Positions 1-12,163 of a stretch of DNA of 64,000 bases are shown here, in pieces. The number at the start of each line of letters is the position of its first letter. Within the stretch, counting starts at the first letter, position 1. This stretch comes from Pseudomonas sp. FP453 (GTDB taxonomy: Bacteria; Pseudomonadota; Gammaproteobacteria; Pseudomonadales; Pseudomonadaceae), in NCBI RefSeq assembly GCF_030687495.1, contig NZ_CP117435.1, forward strand, positions 1 through 64,000, written 5' to 3'. A program made the translations under genes and the position numbers. The notes under the pieces were generated by a model. It did no database searches. It had not been told where the DNA came from and was given only the letters and a program-made list of their open reading frames with translations.

Positions 1-1485
1 GTGGAGCTTTTGCGCGAGGAGCTGCCTGCCCAGCAATTCAACACCTGGATCCGTCCACTACAAGTCGAAGCCGAAGGCGACGAGTTGCGTGTCTACGCAC
101 CCAATCGGTTTGTTCTCGACTGGGTCAACGAGAAGTACCTGAGCCGCGTTCTCGAGTTGCTCGACGAACATGGCAACGGCGTTGCGCCCGTGCTCTCCTT
201 ATTAATAGGCAGCAAACGCAGCTCCGCCCCGCGTGCTGCGCCGAATGCGCCGCTGGCGGCTGCCGCATCGCAAGTCCAGGTAGCGACTGCACCGGCTGCG
301 CCTGCTCCAGCCCCCGCGCCATCCAAGTCCTCCGCGCAAAAAAGCGCGCCTGAGCACGAGGAACCGTCACGCGACAGCTTCGACCCGATGGCCGGCGCCA
401 GCTCCCAGCAAGCACCGGTTCGCGCCGAACAGCGCACCGTGCAAGTCGAAGGTGCGCTCAAGCACACCAGCTACCTGAACCGCACCTTTACCTTTGAGAA
501 CTTCGTCGAAGGTAAATCCAACCAGTTGGCCCGCGCTGCCGCCTGGCAGGTAGCCGATAACCCCAAGCATGGTTACAACCCGCTCTTCCTTTATGGCGGC
601 GTTGGCTTGGGTAAGACCCACTTGATGCACGCTGTGGGTAACCACCTATTAAAGAAGAACCCGAATGCCAAGGTCGTGTACCTGCACTCGGAGCGCTTCG
701 TGGCTGACATGGTCAAGGCCTTGCAGCTGAACGCCATCAACGAGTTCAAACGGTTCTACCGTTCCGTTGATGCCTTGCTGATCGATGACATTCAATTCTT
801 CGCGCGCAAGGAACGTTCTCAGGAAGAGTTCTTCCACACCTTCAACGCCCTGCTCGAAGGCGGCCAACAGGTCATCCTGACCAGTGACCGCTACCCGAAG
901 GAAATCGAAGGCCTGGAAGAGCGCTTGAAGTCGCGGTTCGGCTGGGGCCTGACCGTTGCGGTAGAGCCGCCGGAGCTGGAAACCCGCGTTGCAATCCTGA
1001 TGAAAAAAGCCGACCAGGCGAAGGTCGACCTGCCCCACGACGCCGCCTTCTTCATCGCCCAGCGCATTCGTTCCAACGTGCGTGAGCTGGAAGGCGCACT
1101 CAAGCGGGTCATCGCCCACTCGCACTTCATGGGCCGCGATATCACCATCGAGTTGATCCGCGAATCCCTGAAAGACCTGCTGGCGCTGCAAGACAAACTG
1201 GTGAGTGTGGATAACATTCAGCGCACGGTTGCCGAATACTACAAAATCAAGATTTCCGACCTGCTGTCCAAGCGCCGTTCGCGCTCGGTGGCTCGTCCAC
1301 GGCAAGTGGCCATGGCGCTCTCCAAAGAGCTGACCAACCACAGCCTGCCGGAAATCGGTGATGTGTTTGGTGGCCGCGATCACACCACTGTGTTGCACGC
1401 GTGCCGCAAGATTAACGAACTCAAGGAATCCGACGCGGATATTCGCGAGGACTACAAGAACCTGCTGCGTACACTGACAACGTGA
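1..1485 (+). CDS. dnaA: Chromosomal replication initiator DnaA (5' end cut by window)
   Basis: DnaA binds DnaA boxes at oriC, unwinds the origin and recruits the replicative helicase. An N-terminal helicase-interaction domain (about residues 1-70) is followed by a Pro/Ala-rich linker (about 75-140). The AAA+ module has Walker [10 protein letters not shown] (about 198-206) and Walker B LLIDDI (about 259-264). The C-terminal DNA-binding domain carries [11 protein letters not shown] (from about 457). The first GTG is probably an internal Val codon: Pseudomonas DnaA normally starts about ten residues earlier (MSVELWQQC..., from memory), so oriC and the true start lie left of the window. dnaN follows after 38 bases in the standard order. 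Confidence 0.98.
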   Translation: MELLREELPAQQFNTWIRPLQVEAEGDELRVYAPNRFVLDWVNEKYLSRVLELLDEHGNGVAPVLSLLIGSKRSSAPRAAPNAPLAAAASQVQVATAPAAPAPAPAPSKSSAQKSAPEHEEPSRDSFDPMAGASSQQAPVRAEQRTVQVEGALKHTSYLNRTFTFENFVEGKSNQLARAAAWQVADNPKHGYNPLFLYGGVGLGKTHLMHAVGNHLLKKNPNAKVVYLHSERFVADMVKALQLNAINEFKRFYRSVDALLIDDIQFFARKERSQEEFFHTFNALLEGGQQVILTSDRYPKEIEGLEERLKSRFGWGLTVAVEPPELETRVAILMKKADQAKVDLPHDAAFFIAQRIRSNVRELEGALKRVIAHSHFMGRDITIELIRESLKDLLALQDKLVSVDNIQRTVAEYYKIKISDLLSKRRSRSVARPRQVAMALSKELTNHSLPEIGDVFGGRDHTTVLHACRKINELKESDADIREDYKNLLRTLTT

Positions 1486-1523
1486 TGACACCAGCGCAGC
1501 TTATTAAGGCAAGGGACTAGACC

Positions 1524-2627
1524 ATGCATTTCACCATTCAACGCGAAGCCCTGTTGAAACCCCTGCAACTGGTCGCAGGCGTCGTCGAGCGCCGACAGAC
1601 CTTGCCGGTGCTTTCCAACGTATTGCTGGTGGTCGAAGGCCAGCAATTGTCCCTGACCGGTACCGACCTGGAAGTCGAACTGGTCGGTCGTGTGCAGTTG
1701 GAAGAGCCCGCCGAACCTGGCGAGATCACCGTGCCGGCGCGCAAGCTGATGGATATCTGCAAAAGCCTGCCGAACGACGCGCTGATCGATATCAAAGTCG
1801 ACGACGCCAAGTTGGTGGTCAAGGCCGGCCGTAGCCGTTTCACCTTGTCCACCCTGCCAGCCAATGATTTCCCAACCGTGGAAGAAGGCCCTGGCTCGCT
1901 GACCTGCAGCCTGGAGCAAAGCAAGCTGCGTCGTTTGATCGAGCGCACCAGCTTCGCCATGGCGCAACAGGACGTGCGTTACTACCTCAACGGCATGCTG
2001 CTGGAAGTGTCTGAAGGCATCATCCGCGCCGTGGCCACTGACGGTCACCGTCTGGCCATGTGCTCGATGAAAGCCGACATTGGCCAGCCGGACCGTCACC
2101 AGGTGATCGTGCCGCGCAAAGGTATCCTCGAACTGGCGCGCCTGCTCACCGAGCCGGACGGCAATGTCAGCATCGTCTTGGGCCAGTACCACATCCGCGC
2201 CACGACCGGTGAGTTCACCTTCACCTCCAAGCTGGTTGACGGCAAGTTCCCGGATTACGAGCGCGTACTGCCCAAGGGCGGCGACAAGCTGGTGATCGGC
2301 GACCGTCAGGCGTTGCGTGAAGCATTCAGCCGTACGGCGATTCTGTCCAACGAGAAGTACCGTGGTATTCGTCTGCAACTGGCCAACGGTCAGCTGAAAA
2401 TCCAGGCCAACAACCCGGAGCAGGAAGAAGCGGAAGAAGAAGTGGGCGTTGACTACAACGGCGGCTCCCTGGAAATCGGCTTCAACGTGAGTTACTTGCT
2501 CGACGTGCTGGGTGTGATGACCACCGAACAGGTTCGCCTGATTCTGTCGGACTCCAACAGCAGCGCCCTCGTGCAGGAATCCGACAACGACGACTCGGCT
2601 TACGTTGTTATGCCGATGCGCCTGTAA
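1524..2627 (+). CDS. dnaN: DNA polymerase III beta subunit (sliding clamp)
   Basis: This is the ring-shaped processivity clamp that tethers DNA polymerase III and repair polymerases to DNA. The 367-residue length and the three-domain clamp fold match the family. Recognisable segments include the start MHFTIQREALLKPLQ, the middle RKGILELARLL and the C-terminal end YVVMPMRL, which forms part of the partner-binding pocket. It lies between dnaA and recF, 10 bases before recF, in the conserved Pseudomonas origin operon. Nothing is abnormal in length or key segments. Confidence 0.98.
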   Translation: MHFTIQREALLKPLQLVAGVVERRQTLPVLSNVLLVVEGQQLSLTGTDLEVELVGRVQLEEPAEPGEITVPARKLMDICKSLPNDALIDIKVDDAKLVVKAGRSRFTLSTLPANDFPTVEEGPGSLTCSLEQSKLRRLIERTSFAMAQQDVRYYLNGMLLEVSEGIIRAVATDGHRLAMCSMKADIGQPDRHQVIVPRKGILELARLLTEPDGNVSIVLGQYHIRATTGEFTFTSKLVDGKFPDYERVLPKGGDKLVIGDRQALREAFSRTAILSNEKYRGIRLQLANGQLKIQANNPEQEEAEEEVGVDYNGGSLEIGFNVSYLLDVLGVMTTEQVRLILSDSNSSALVQESDNDDSAYVVMPMRL

Positions 2628-2637
2628 TAGAAGCTAG

Positions 2638-6163
<3,526 letters not shown>

Positions 6164-6192
6164 TCAGGCGCTTTTACAAATTGCGTTGTATT

Positions 6193-6230
6193 ACAAAAAA
6201 CCCGATAGCGTGAGCTATCGGGTTTTTTGT
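6193..6230. terminator. Intrinsic terminator after gyrB
   Basis: The stem CCCGATAGC (6201-6209) pairs with GCTATCGGG (6214-6222) around a GTGA loop, followed by a run of T on the plus strand and preceded by A's, so it could work in both directions. It sits about 30 bases after the gyrB stop. Confidence 0.93.
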
Positions 6231-6396
6231 ATTCAGGGTTTGGGTGAGCTCAGGGTATTCCTGTGAGTATGTGTGCATTTGTTAACGGAGCATTGATCCA
6301 GTCGTTCTTTCGATGTGATGCTGAAACGTGCGAGGCACCGATTCTGGCTGTTGTGGGAATCTCAGCCTACCCAACTGATTTAGGCGGATATTAATC

Positions 6397-7233
6397 ATGA
6401 ACGAGAAAAGTGTTTCTTTCGAAAGCCTAAGACACCACACAACCGAAGGCCTTGAGTACTGGTCGGCTCGTGAGCTTGCTCCAATGTTGGAATACCGAGA
6501 CTGGAGGAACTTCGAGAACGTTATTGGTAAAGCCAAGCAAGCCTGCGTGGGAAGTAAGCACCCAATAGCCGACCATTTTGTTGAAACCACCAAAATGGTG
6601 GTTTTGGGCTCGGGTTCTCAGCGTGAGCTGAGTGAAGTGCATTTGTCTCGATACGCGTGCTATTTGATTGTCCAGAACGGTGACCCGACCAAAGCGGTCA
6701 TTGCTGCAGGGCAAACGTATTTTGCGATTCAGACCCGGCGCCAGGAACTGGAAGACGGTCAAGCTTTCCAGAATCTTAAGGATGATCAAAAAAGACTGCT
6801 GTTACGTAACGAGTTGCGCGAGCATAACAAGCAACTTGTCGAGGCTGCTCAACAGGCAGGAGTAGAGACAGGGCTGGAATTCGCGGTCTTTCAAAATCAT
6901 GGGTACAAAGGGCTCTATGGAGGGCTCGATCAGAAAGCTATCCATCAGCGTAAGCAGCTGAAGAAGAGTCAGAAAATATTGGACCACATGGGATCTACGG
7001 AGCTAGCCGCAAACTTGTTTCGAGCTACGCAAACAGAAGAAAAGCTTCGACGGGACAATGTCCAGGGTAAGCATCTTGCGAACCAGGTGCACTTTGAGGT
7101 GGGTAAAAAAGTCCGCGATACCATTGCTGAGTTGGGAGGGACTATGCCGGAGGAACTTCCTAACCCAGCAAAGAGCATCCAACAAATCGAATTGGCTACC
7201 AAGAAGCTTCAGGCAGAGTCGGATGAAATGTAA
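6397..7233 (+). CDS. dinD: DinD-like DNA-damage-inducible protein
   Basis: The 278 residues closely follow the DinD family (E. coli DinD is about 274). E. coli DinD is SOS-induced and has been reported to inhibit RecA filament activities (family knowledge). The N-terminal part (LEYWSARELAPMLEYRDWRNF, about residues 18-38) resembles the BRO-N-like fold; the C-terminal half is charged and helical (RNELREHNKQLVEAA). Base composition is visibly richer in A+T than the neighbours. It interrupts the usual gyrB-plsC synteny, suggesting transfer. I saw no CTG-N10-CAG LexA box in the 166 bases before the gene. The stop is 11 bases before a parS-like site. Confidence 0.85.
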   Translation: MNEKSVSFESLRHHTTEGLEYWSARELAPMLEYRDWRNFENVIGKAKQACVGSKHPIADHFVETTKMVVLGSGSQRELSEVHLSRYACYLIVQNGDPTKAVIAAGQTYFAIQTRRQELEDGQAFQNLKDDQKRLLLRNELREHNKQLVEAAQQAGVETGLEFAVFQNHGYKGLYGGLDQKAIHQRKQLKKSQKILDHMGSTELAANLFRATQTEEKLRRDNVQGKHLANQVHFEVGKKVRDTIAELGGTMPEELPNPAKSIQQIELATKKLQAESDEM

Positions 7234-7244
7234 CATTTCCAAAA

Positions 7245-7260
7245 TGCTCCACGTGGAACA
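7245..7260. other. parS: parS-like site 3
   Basis: TGCTCCACGTGGAACA differs from the perfect parS palindrome at one base (T to C at position 3). It lies in the short gap between the dinD stop and the response-regulator stop codon, 3.5 kb from parS site 2. ParB binding is likely but may be weaker than at the recF sites. Confidence 0.8.
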
Positions 7261-7980
7261 TCACGGCGAAGTCGCCGCCACGCTCTCCAACCGATACCCA
7301 TACCCGTAGATCGTCAACAGCTGCCAACCCCTGTCTGCCGTCAGCCCCAGCTTGTTGCGCAGCCGGTAGATATGCGTGTCCAGCGGCCGCGATGACACCA
7401 TCTCTTCATGGGTCCAGAACCGCTCATACAGGTACTCACGGGACAACGGCCGCGCCAGGTTGGCAAACAAACAACTGGCCAATCGGTATTCACGCTCAGT
7501 GAGGTTGATCGGTTTACCCGCACGGGTCACGGTCAATTCGGCATCGTCGAAGGTCAGGTCATTGAAACTCTGCACTTCATGGGTCGCCGACTTTTGCAGG
7601 CCATGCCGACGCAACACCGCTGCGACCCTCGCCTTTAGTTCGTTGGGCCGAAAAGGTTTGCTGACGTAATCGTCGGCGCCGCTGTTCAAGGCGGTGACGA
7701 TGTCGCTCTCGGCATCACGGCTGGTGAGCATGATGACGGCCGGTGGCGACTCCATGTGTTCGCGAGTCCAGCGCAGCAGGGCGATGCCGGTGATGTCCGG
7801 CAGTTGCCAGTCGAGGATCAGCAGGTCGAAGGTTTCCCGGCGCAGTTGGCGCAGCAGGTCTTCACCGCGTTCAAAGCAGTGCAGGGTCCAAGGCTGTTCG
7901 GCGGTGCTGGGGATCTGTCGCAGTGTCTGTTCCACCCGGCGCAGTTCGGCGGGTTCGTCATCCAGTATTGCGACACGCAT
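7261..7980 (-). CDS. OmpR/PhoB-type response regulator
   Basis: A two-component transcription factor of 239 residues. The receiver domain (about 1-120) has the acidic pocket DDE at residues 7-9, the phospho-acceptor Asp in LLILDWQLPD (mid-50s), the Thr/Ser in MLTSRDAESD and the Lys in VSKPFRPNEL. The C-terminal winged helix (about 140-232) has LTEREYRLASCLF and RPLDTHIYRLRNKLG. It is transcribed away from the CHASE2 kinase at 8306 across a 325-base gap, so the two are probably partners. The signal and targets cannot be read from sequence. Its stop codon abuts a parS-like site. Confidence 0.9.
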   Translation of the reverse strand: MRVAILDDEPAELRRVEQTLRQIPSTAEQPWTLHCFERGEDLLRQLRRETFDLLILDWQLPDITGIALLRWTREHMESPPAVIMLTSRDAESDIVTALNSGADDYVSKPFRPNELKARVAAVLRRHGLQKSATHEVQSFNDLTFDDAELTVTRAGKPINLTEREYRLASCLFANLARPLSREYLYERFWTHEEMVSSRPLDTHIYRLRNKLGLTADRGWQLLTIYGYGYRLESVAATSP

Positions 7981-8305
7981 GGGTGGTCCTTTCTTCTTGA
8001 AAAGTATGGCAGCCGTTGGCCTGTTTCGAATAAGGGCACGTGCTGCATAGATGCCGGCCGTTGAATCTGAAGAATTGTGCGCAGATTCGTCGGCCCCTTG
8101 GATCTCTCGGTAGGCTGGGATCGATCAGCGGTTAAGCCTTTGAAAGTCCTCGGTACCTGTGTGGGAAAGATACCGGCTCCTGACCGTAAGTAAAAGGATC
8201 AGCCGACGCGTGCGCTGTCGTAAACTCCAGTGTCGTCCTACGATGAGCAAAGCCGCGGTCCATGACATCGTCCACCACTCGACAACAGCACAGGCACGTT
8301 GACCT
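7981..8305. promoter_or_regulatory. Divergent intergenic region with imperfect inverted repeat
   Basis: These 325 bases separate the response regulator (minus) from the CHASE2 kinase (plus) and must hold both promoters. An imperfect inverted repeat has arms GGCCGTTGAATCTG (8056-8069) and CAGATTCGTCGGCC (8082-8095), matching at 12 of 14 positions with a 12-base loop. It could be an operator or a leader hairpin of the regulator transcript. No convincing small reading frame or RNA gene was seen in the rest. Confidence 0.4.
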
Positions 8306-10589
8306 ATGATGCTCTGGGGCAAGCCCGAAAAACGCCAACCCACCCACGCCCAACGGCTGTTCCATGGCCTGGTCCGCGAATGGTTGTGGATCGGTCTGCT
8401 GTTGCTGCCCATCACCGCGTACTTGTCCCTGAGCCCCGGCTTGGCATTGAACAACCCGCTTTACGACAGCCTTCGCCGCCTCACGCCCCTGCCGGTAGAC
8501 CCACGCATCCTGTTGGTGACCATCGACGGGCCCAGCCTCAAAAAGTTGGGGCAATGGCCTTGGCCGCGCAGCTTGCACGCCGACCTGATCGACCGCCTGA
8601 GCGCCGCGCAACCGGCCGCGATCCTGTTCGATGTGGTCTTCAGCGAGCCGGGCAACCCCGCCAATGACAAACGCCTGGCCGACGCGGTGTGCAACGCCGG
8701 CAACGTGCTGTTGCCGTTGCTGCGTGAAGGGCCGGCGAGTTACATCCAACCCGCAGAACAAATGCAGCCGCTGCTTAAATGCGCCAAGGGCGTGGGGCAT
8801 ATCAATGTCGAAGCGGACAACGATGGCGTCGTGCGCAGCCTGTATTTGCGTGAGGGGCCGTTGGATGCCATGGCGCCGCAACTGGCTTGGCTGGCCTATC
8901 AGATGGGCACCCAGGAGCCCACGCCGATGCCGGCTGATTCCCATGGCAAAGTCAGCGAACAATGGCACCGTGAGCACGGCATTCGCATTCCGTTTATCGC
9001 AGCCCCACAGCCACTTCCCCAGTGTGTCCTACGTCAGCGTATTGCGCGGTGAAGTCTCCCCCGAGTTGCTGCGCAATCGTCTGATCCTGGTCGGGGCGAC
9101 CGCTTCTGGAATGGGTGATCGTTTTGCCACACCCATTTCGTCCACGCTGGGCACCACGGCGGGTGTCGAGATCCAGGCCAACGTGCTTAACGGTTTGCTG
9201 CAAGAGCGCAGCATTGTTGATCTGCCTGGGTGGCTGGCGGCGCTGATGGCGACGTCCGTGGTGGCGTTGCTGCTCGGCTTGCTGCTGTATCGGCCGCGTT
9301 ACGCGCTATGGATGACGCTGGGCTGCATGGCCGCTGCGCTGATCGGGTCCCTGGCGTTGTTGCGCCTGGGCCATTGGTGGTCCCCTGCCGCCTGCCTGAT
9401 CGGTTTACTGCTCAGCTACCTGATCTGGAACTGGCGACGCCTCAGCGTGATCCTGGCCTACTTCGGCTGGGAGCTGGCGCGCCTGGACAACGAACCCAAA
9501 GTGCTGCCCGAACGCCGTCGTGCACCCGCCAGCAAAGGCGATGTCTTGCAGGGCCGCATCTTTGCCCTGGAGCAGGCCGTCAGCCGCACACGCGACACCC
9601 GGCGCTTCATGGCCGATGGCCTGGAGTGCCTGCCGGTAGCGACGCTGATTACCGACCCCAGGGGCAATATCCTGTTGGCCAACCGCATCGCTCGGGAAGT
9701 GTTCGGCAGCGACCTGGTCACCGACAACCTGCTGGAACAACTGGCTGACCTCGGCTATCCACCGCTGCACAACGGTGTGCGCCCTGCCCTCTCGGCGCTG
9801 GAGCTGGTCGAGTTCCGGGATATACACCAGCGCAGCCTGCGCATGGAACTCGCGCCCCTGCTGCCTGCAGAAGGTGACGTCGCACTGGGCTGGCTGCTGA
9901 GCCTGACGGACCTGAGCAAGGAGCGTGAAGCCCAGCAGCACCGCGAGACCATGCTGCGCTTTCTCTCCCACGACTTGCGTGCGCCGCACTCGGCGATCCT
10001 GGCGTTGCTGGATGTACACGGTAGCGAGTCGCCGGTATTCGCCCGGATCGAGCAGCAGGTACGTCGTGCCTTGAGCCTCACCGAATCCTTTGTGCAGTTG
10101 GCCAAGGCCGAGGCGGACGGCTACCACTTCCAGCCGACGCTGTTCGCCATGCTGGTGATGGATGCGTTTGACCAGGTCGCGTTGCTGGCCCAGCTCAAGG
10201 GGATTCATCTGGTCCATGATCTGGATGAAGCTGACGAGGGCATGGTGTCGGCCGATCAATCGCTGCTGACCCGTGCACTGTTCAATGTCCTGGAAAACGC
10301 CATCAAGTATTCGCCTTCCGGCACCACTGTCAGGTTGCGCCACGGTGCTACGCCGGGCTGGCTGGAATGCCGCATCAGCGATCAGGGCCCGGGGATTGCC
10401 GCCGAGGACTTGCCGGAGTTGTTCAGCCAATACCGACGCTTTGAATCGGCCCAGGGCAGCGATGGCTTGGGGTTGGGGCTGACCATGGTCAAGGCCGTCG
10501 TGGAACGCCATGGCGGGCGTATCAGCTGCGAAAGCGTGGTGGGCAAGGGCACCACGTTCAGCCTGCAACTGCCGCTGCTGGAAGAGTGA
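8306..10589 (+). pseudogene. CHASE2 sensor histidine kinase, split by a +1 frameshift
   Basis: The first frame (8306-9052) encodes a membrane anchor and the start of a periplasmic CHASE2 domain (NNPLYDSLRRL, ILLVTIDGPSL, ILFDVVFSEP). The same protein continues one frame on, from about 9007 to 10589: the CHASE2 end (VSYVSVLRGEVSPELLRNRLILVGATA), three membrane helices, a PAS-like segment, the H-box SHDLRAPHS, the N-box NVLENAIKYS and the ATP lids DQGPGI and GLGLGLT. Removing one C from the CCCC run at 9003-9006 would restore a kinase of about 760 residues. It is probably the partner of the divergent response regulator. The break is either a real inactivating mutation or a sequencing error; the sequence alone cannot decide. 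Confidence 0.82.
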
Positions 10590-10613
10590 AAAACGTACTT
10601 TTTCGCTGTGCAT

Positions 10614-10642
10614 AAAAAACCGGTCACAAGGACCGGTTTTTT
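10614..10642. terminator. Intrinsic terminator after the histidine kinase
   Basis: AAAAAACCGGTC (10614-10625) pairs with GACCGGTTTTTT (10631-10642) around ACAAG, 24 bases after the kinase stop. The A and T tracts on both sides allow bidirectional termination between the convergent kinase and plsC. Confidence 0.92.
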
Positions 10643-10757
10643 TATGCTGGAAAAAACTTATGCACCTTTTTCCGAATTTTATGGGCTCTGGAAATATGTA
10701 AGTAAATCAGCTTGTTATGAAACAAAAAAGCCAATTCGCCAACAAACCGTACACAGG

Positions 10758-10766
10758 TTATCCACA
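10758..10766 (+). other. DnaA box in AT-rich intergenic stretch
   Basis: TTATCCACA is a perfect consensus DnaA box. It lies between the kinase terminator and the plsC stop codon in a stretch (10643-10771) that is markedly AT-rich for this genome; a weaker variant, TTATGCACC, lies about 100 bases to the left. No gene was found in the stretch. Confidence 0.5.
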
Positions 10767-10771
10767 GAAGC

Positions 10772-11542
10772 TCATGCCGCTGGTTCCTGCGCCACAACCG
10801 GCTCCGGTGGCAGCGAGCCCATGGCGCGTTGCTGAGCCTCATTCCAGGCCGCCGCCCGGTCATTCAGCGCAGCGATAGCCCGTGGGCCTTCGCCTTCGGC
10901 ATACATCGGTTCACCAATCACCACGGTGATGGTGCCGGCGCGCTTGGCCCAGCCTTCCTTGGGCCAGAACTTGCCGGCGTTGTGTGCGATCGGCAGTACC
11001 GGCAGGTTGGCATTGACCGCCAATGCCGTACCGCCCCGGGAGAACTTGCCCACGGTGCCGAACGGCACGCGTGTACCTTCCGGGAAGATCAGCACCCACA
11101 CGCCGTCCTTGAGCAGCTCGTCACCCTTCTTCGCCACGTGCTTGAGCGCAGCCTTGGGGTTGTCACGGTCGATCGCGATCGGCCGCAACATGGCCATGGC
11201 CCAGCCAAAGAACGGTACGTACAGCAACTCACGCTTGAGCACCTGGCTCAGGGGCGAGAAGTACGCCGAGAGGAAGAACGTCTCCCAGGTGCTCTGGTGG
11301 TTCGACAGAATCACGCAAGGCTGGTCCGGGACGTTTTCAGCGCCCTTGATCTCGAAGCGAATGCCCAGGAATACCTTGGACAGCCACAACGCACAGCGGC
11401 ACCAATAAACGTTGATAAAGCGATAGCGCGCCTTGAATGGCAAAAAGGGCGCGATAAAAAAGCTCAGGGTGCACCAGAGAAACGAACTGGTGCCCAGCAG
11501 CAGGTAAAAGAAAAAGGTTCTGATGGCCTGCAAGATCGACAT
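10772..11542 (-). CDS. plsC: 1-acyl-sn-glycerol-3-phosphate acyltransferase
   Basis: It acylates lysophosphatidate to phosphatidate in inner-membrane phospholipid synthesis. The start MSILQAIRTFFFYLLLG is chosen because a longer upstream extension has no family resemblance; this gives 256 residues, the normal length. Hydrophobic helices occupy about residues 8-32. The acyltransferase motifs are NHQSTWE (81-87, an HX4E version of HX4D) and FPEGTR (153-158). It is downstream of gmhB on the same strand (82-base gap), an arrangement conserved in Pseudomonas near dnaA. The C-terminal tail is Pro/Ala-rich. Confidence 0.93.
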   Translation of the reverse strand: MSILQAIRTFFFYLLLGTSSFLWCTLSFFIAPFLPFKARYRFINVYWCRCALWLSKVFLGIRFEIKGAENVPDQPCVILSNHQSTWETFFLSAYFSPLSQVLKRELLYVPFFGWAMAMLRPIAIDRDNPKAALKHVAKKGDELLKDGVWVLIFPEGTRVPFGTVGKFSRGGTALAVNANLPVLPIAHNAGKFWPKEGWAKRAGTITVVIGEPMYAEGEGPRAIAALNDRAAAWNEAQQRAMGSLPPEPVVAQEPAA

Positions 11543-11624
11543 GGCGGCATTTACCGTTGCGGGGCATGGCCCGCCTGTTAAAAGCGCACTCCCGAACATT
11601 CCTTGGTCAGGATGTCGAGGGCGA

Positions 11625-12161
11625 CTAGTTGTTGATAAGTTCTGCGGCAACCGCCGCCAGATCGTCAAAAATCAAGGTGCCCACCGGCAGGGTTTTCGCC
11701 TGGGTCTTTTCGCCTTTTCCGGTTTTAACCAAAACTGGCTGAGAATCGACGGCTTTGGCCGCCTCCAGGTCACCGAGGCTGTCCCCGACGAACCATATCC
11801 CAGCCAATGGCACCTTGTAATGTTCTGCAATGGTTTTCAACATGCCAGGTTTGGGCTTGCGGCAAGCGCAGCCCTCATCCGGCCCGTGGGGGCAGTACAC
11901 CACCAGCCCCACCTCACCGCCCTGCTCGGCCACCAACGTGCGCAAGCGCGCGTGCATGGCGTCCAGGGTGGCGATGTCGTAGTAACCGCGGGCGATGCCG
12001 GACTGGTTGGTGGCGATGGCCACTGTCCAGCCGGCTTTGCTCAACTGCGCGATGGCCTCGATCGAACCGGGCAGTGGAATCCACTCCTCCACCGACTTGA
12101 TGTAAGCGTCGGAGTCGTAATTGATCACCCCGTCCCGATCGAGAATCAGCAGTTTCAACAT
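11625..12161 (-). CDS. gmhB: D-glycero-beta-D-manno-heptose 1,7-bisphosphate 7-phosphatase
   Basis: This cytoplasmic HAD phosphatase makes heptose 1-phosphate for the LPS inner core. The catalytic motif LDRDGVIN provides Asp8 and Asp10. The zinc-binding loop CPHGPDEGCACRKP (Cys, His, Cys, Cys) is typical of GmhB, and GDSLGDLEAA supplies the metal-binding acidic residues. Length is 178 residues. It starts two bases after the glyS stop on the minus strand, so it is probably cotranscribed with glyQ-glyS, and plsC follows. Confidence 0.93.
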   Translation of the reverse strand: MLKLLILDRDGVINYDSDAYIKSVEEWIPLPGSIEAIAQLSKAGWTVAIATNQSGIARGYYDIATLDAMHARLRTLVAEQGGEVGLVVYCPHGPDEGCACRKPKPGMLKTIAEHYKVPLAGIWFVGDSLGDLEAAKAVDSQPVLVKTGKGEKTQAKTLPVGTLIFDDLAAVAAELINN

Positions 12162-12163
12162 GG

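Noticed and set aside
6348..6365. CTG...CAG spacing before dinD considered as a LexA box
   Set aside because: The gap is 12 bases rather than 10 and lacks the AT-rich core.
8132..8977. Open frame opposite the start of the CHASE2 kinase
   Set aside because: The plus strand encodes recognisable kinase and CHASE2 motifs; the antisense product has none.
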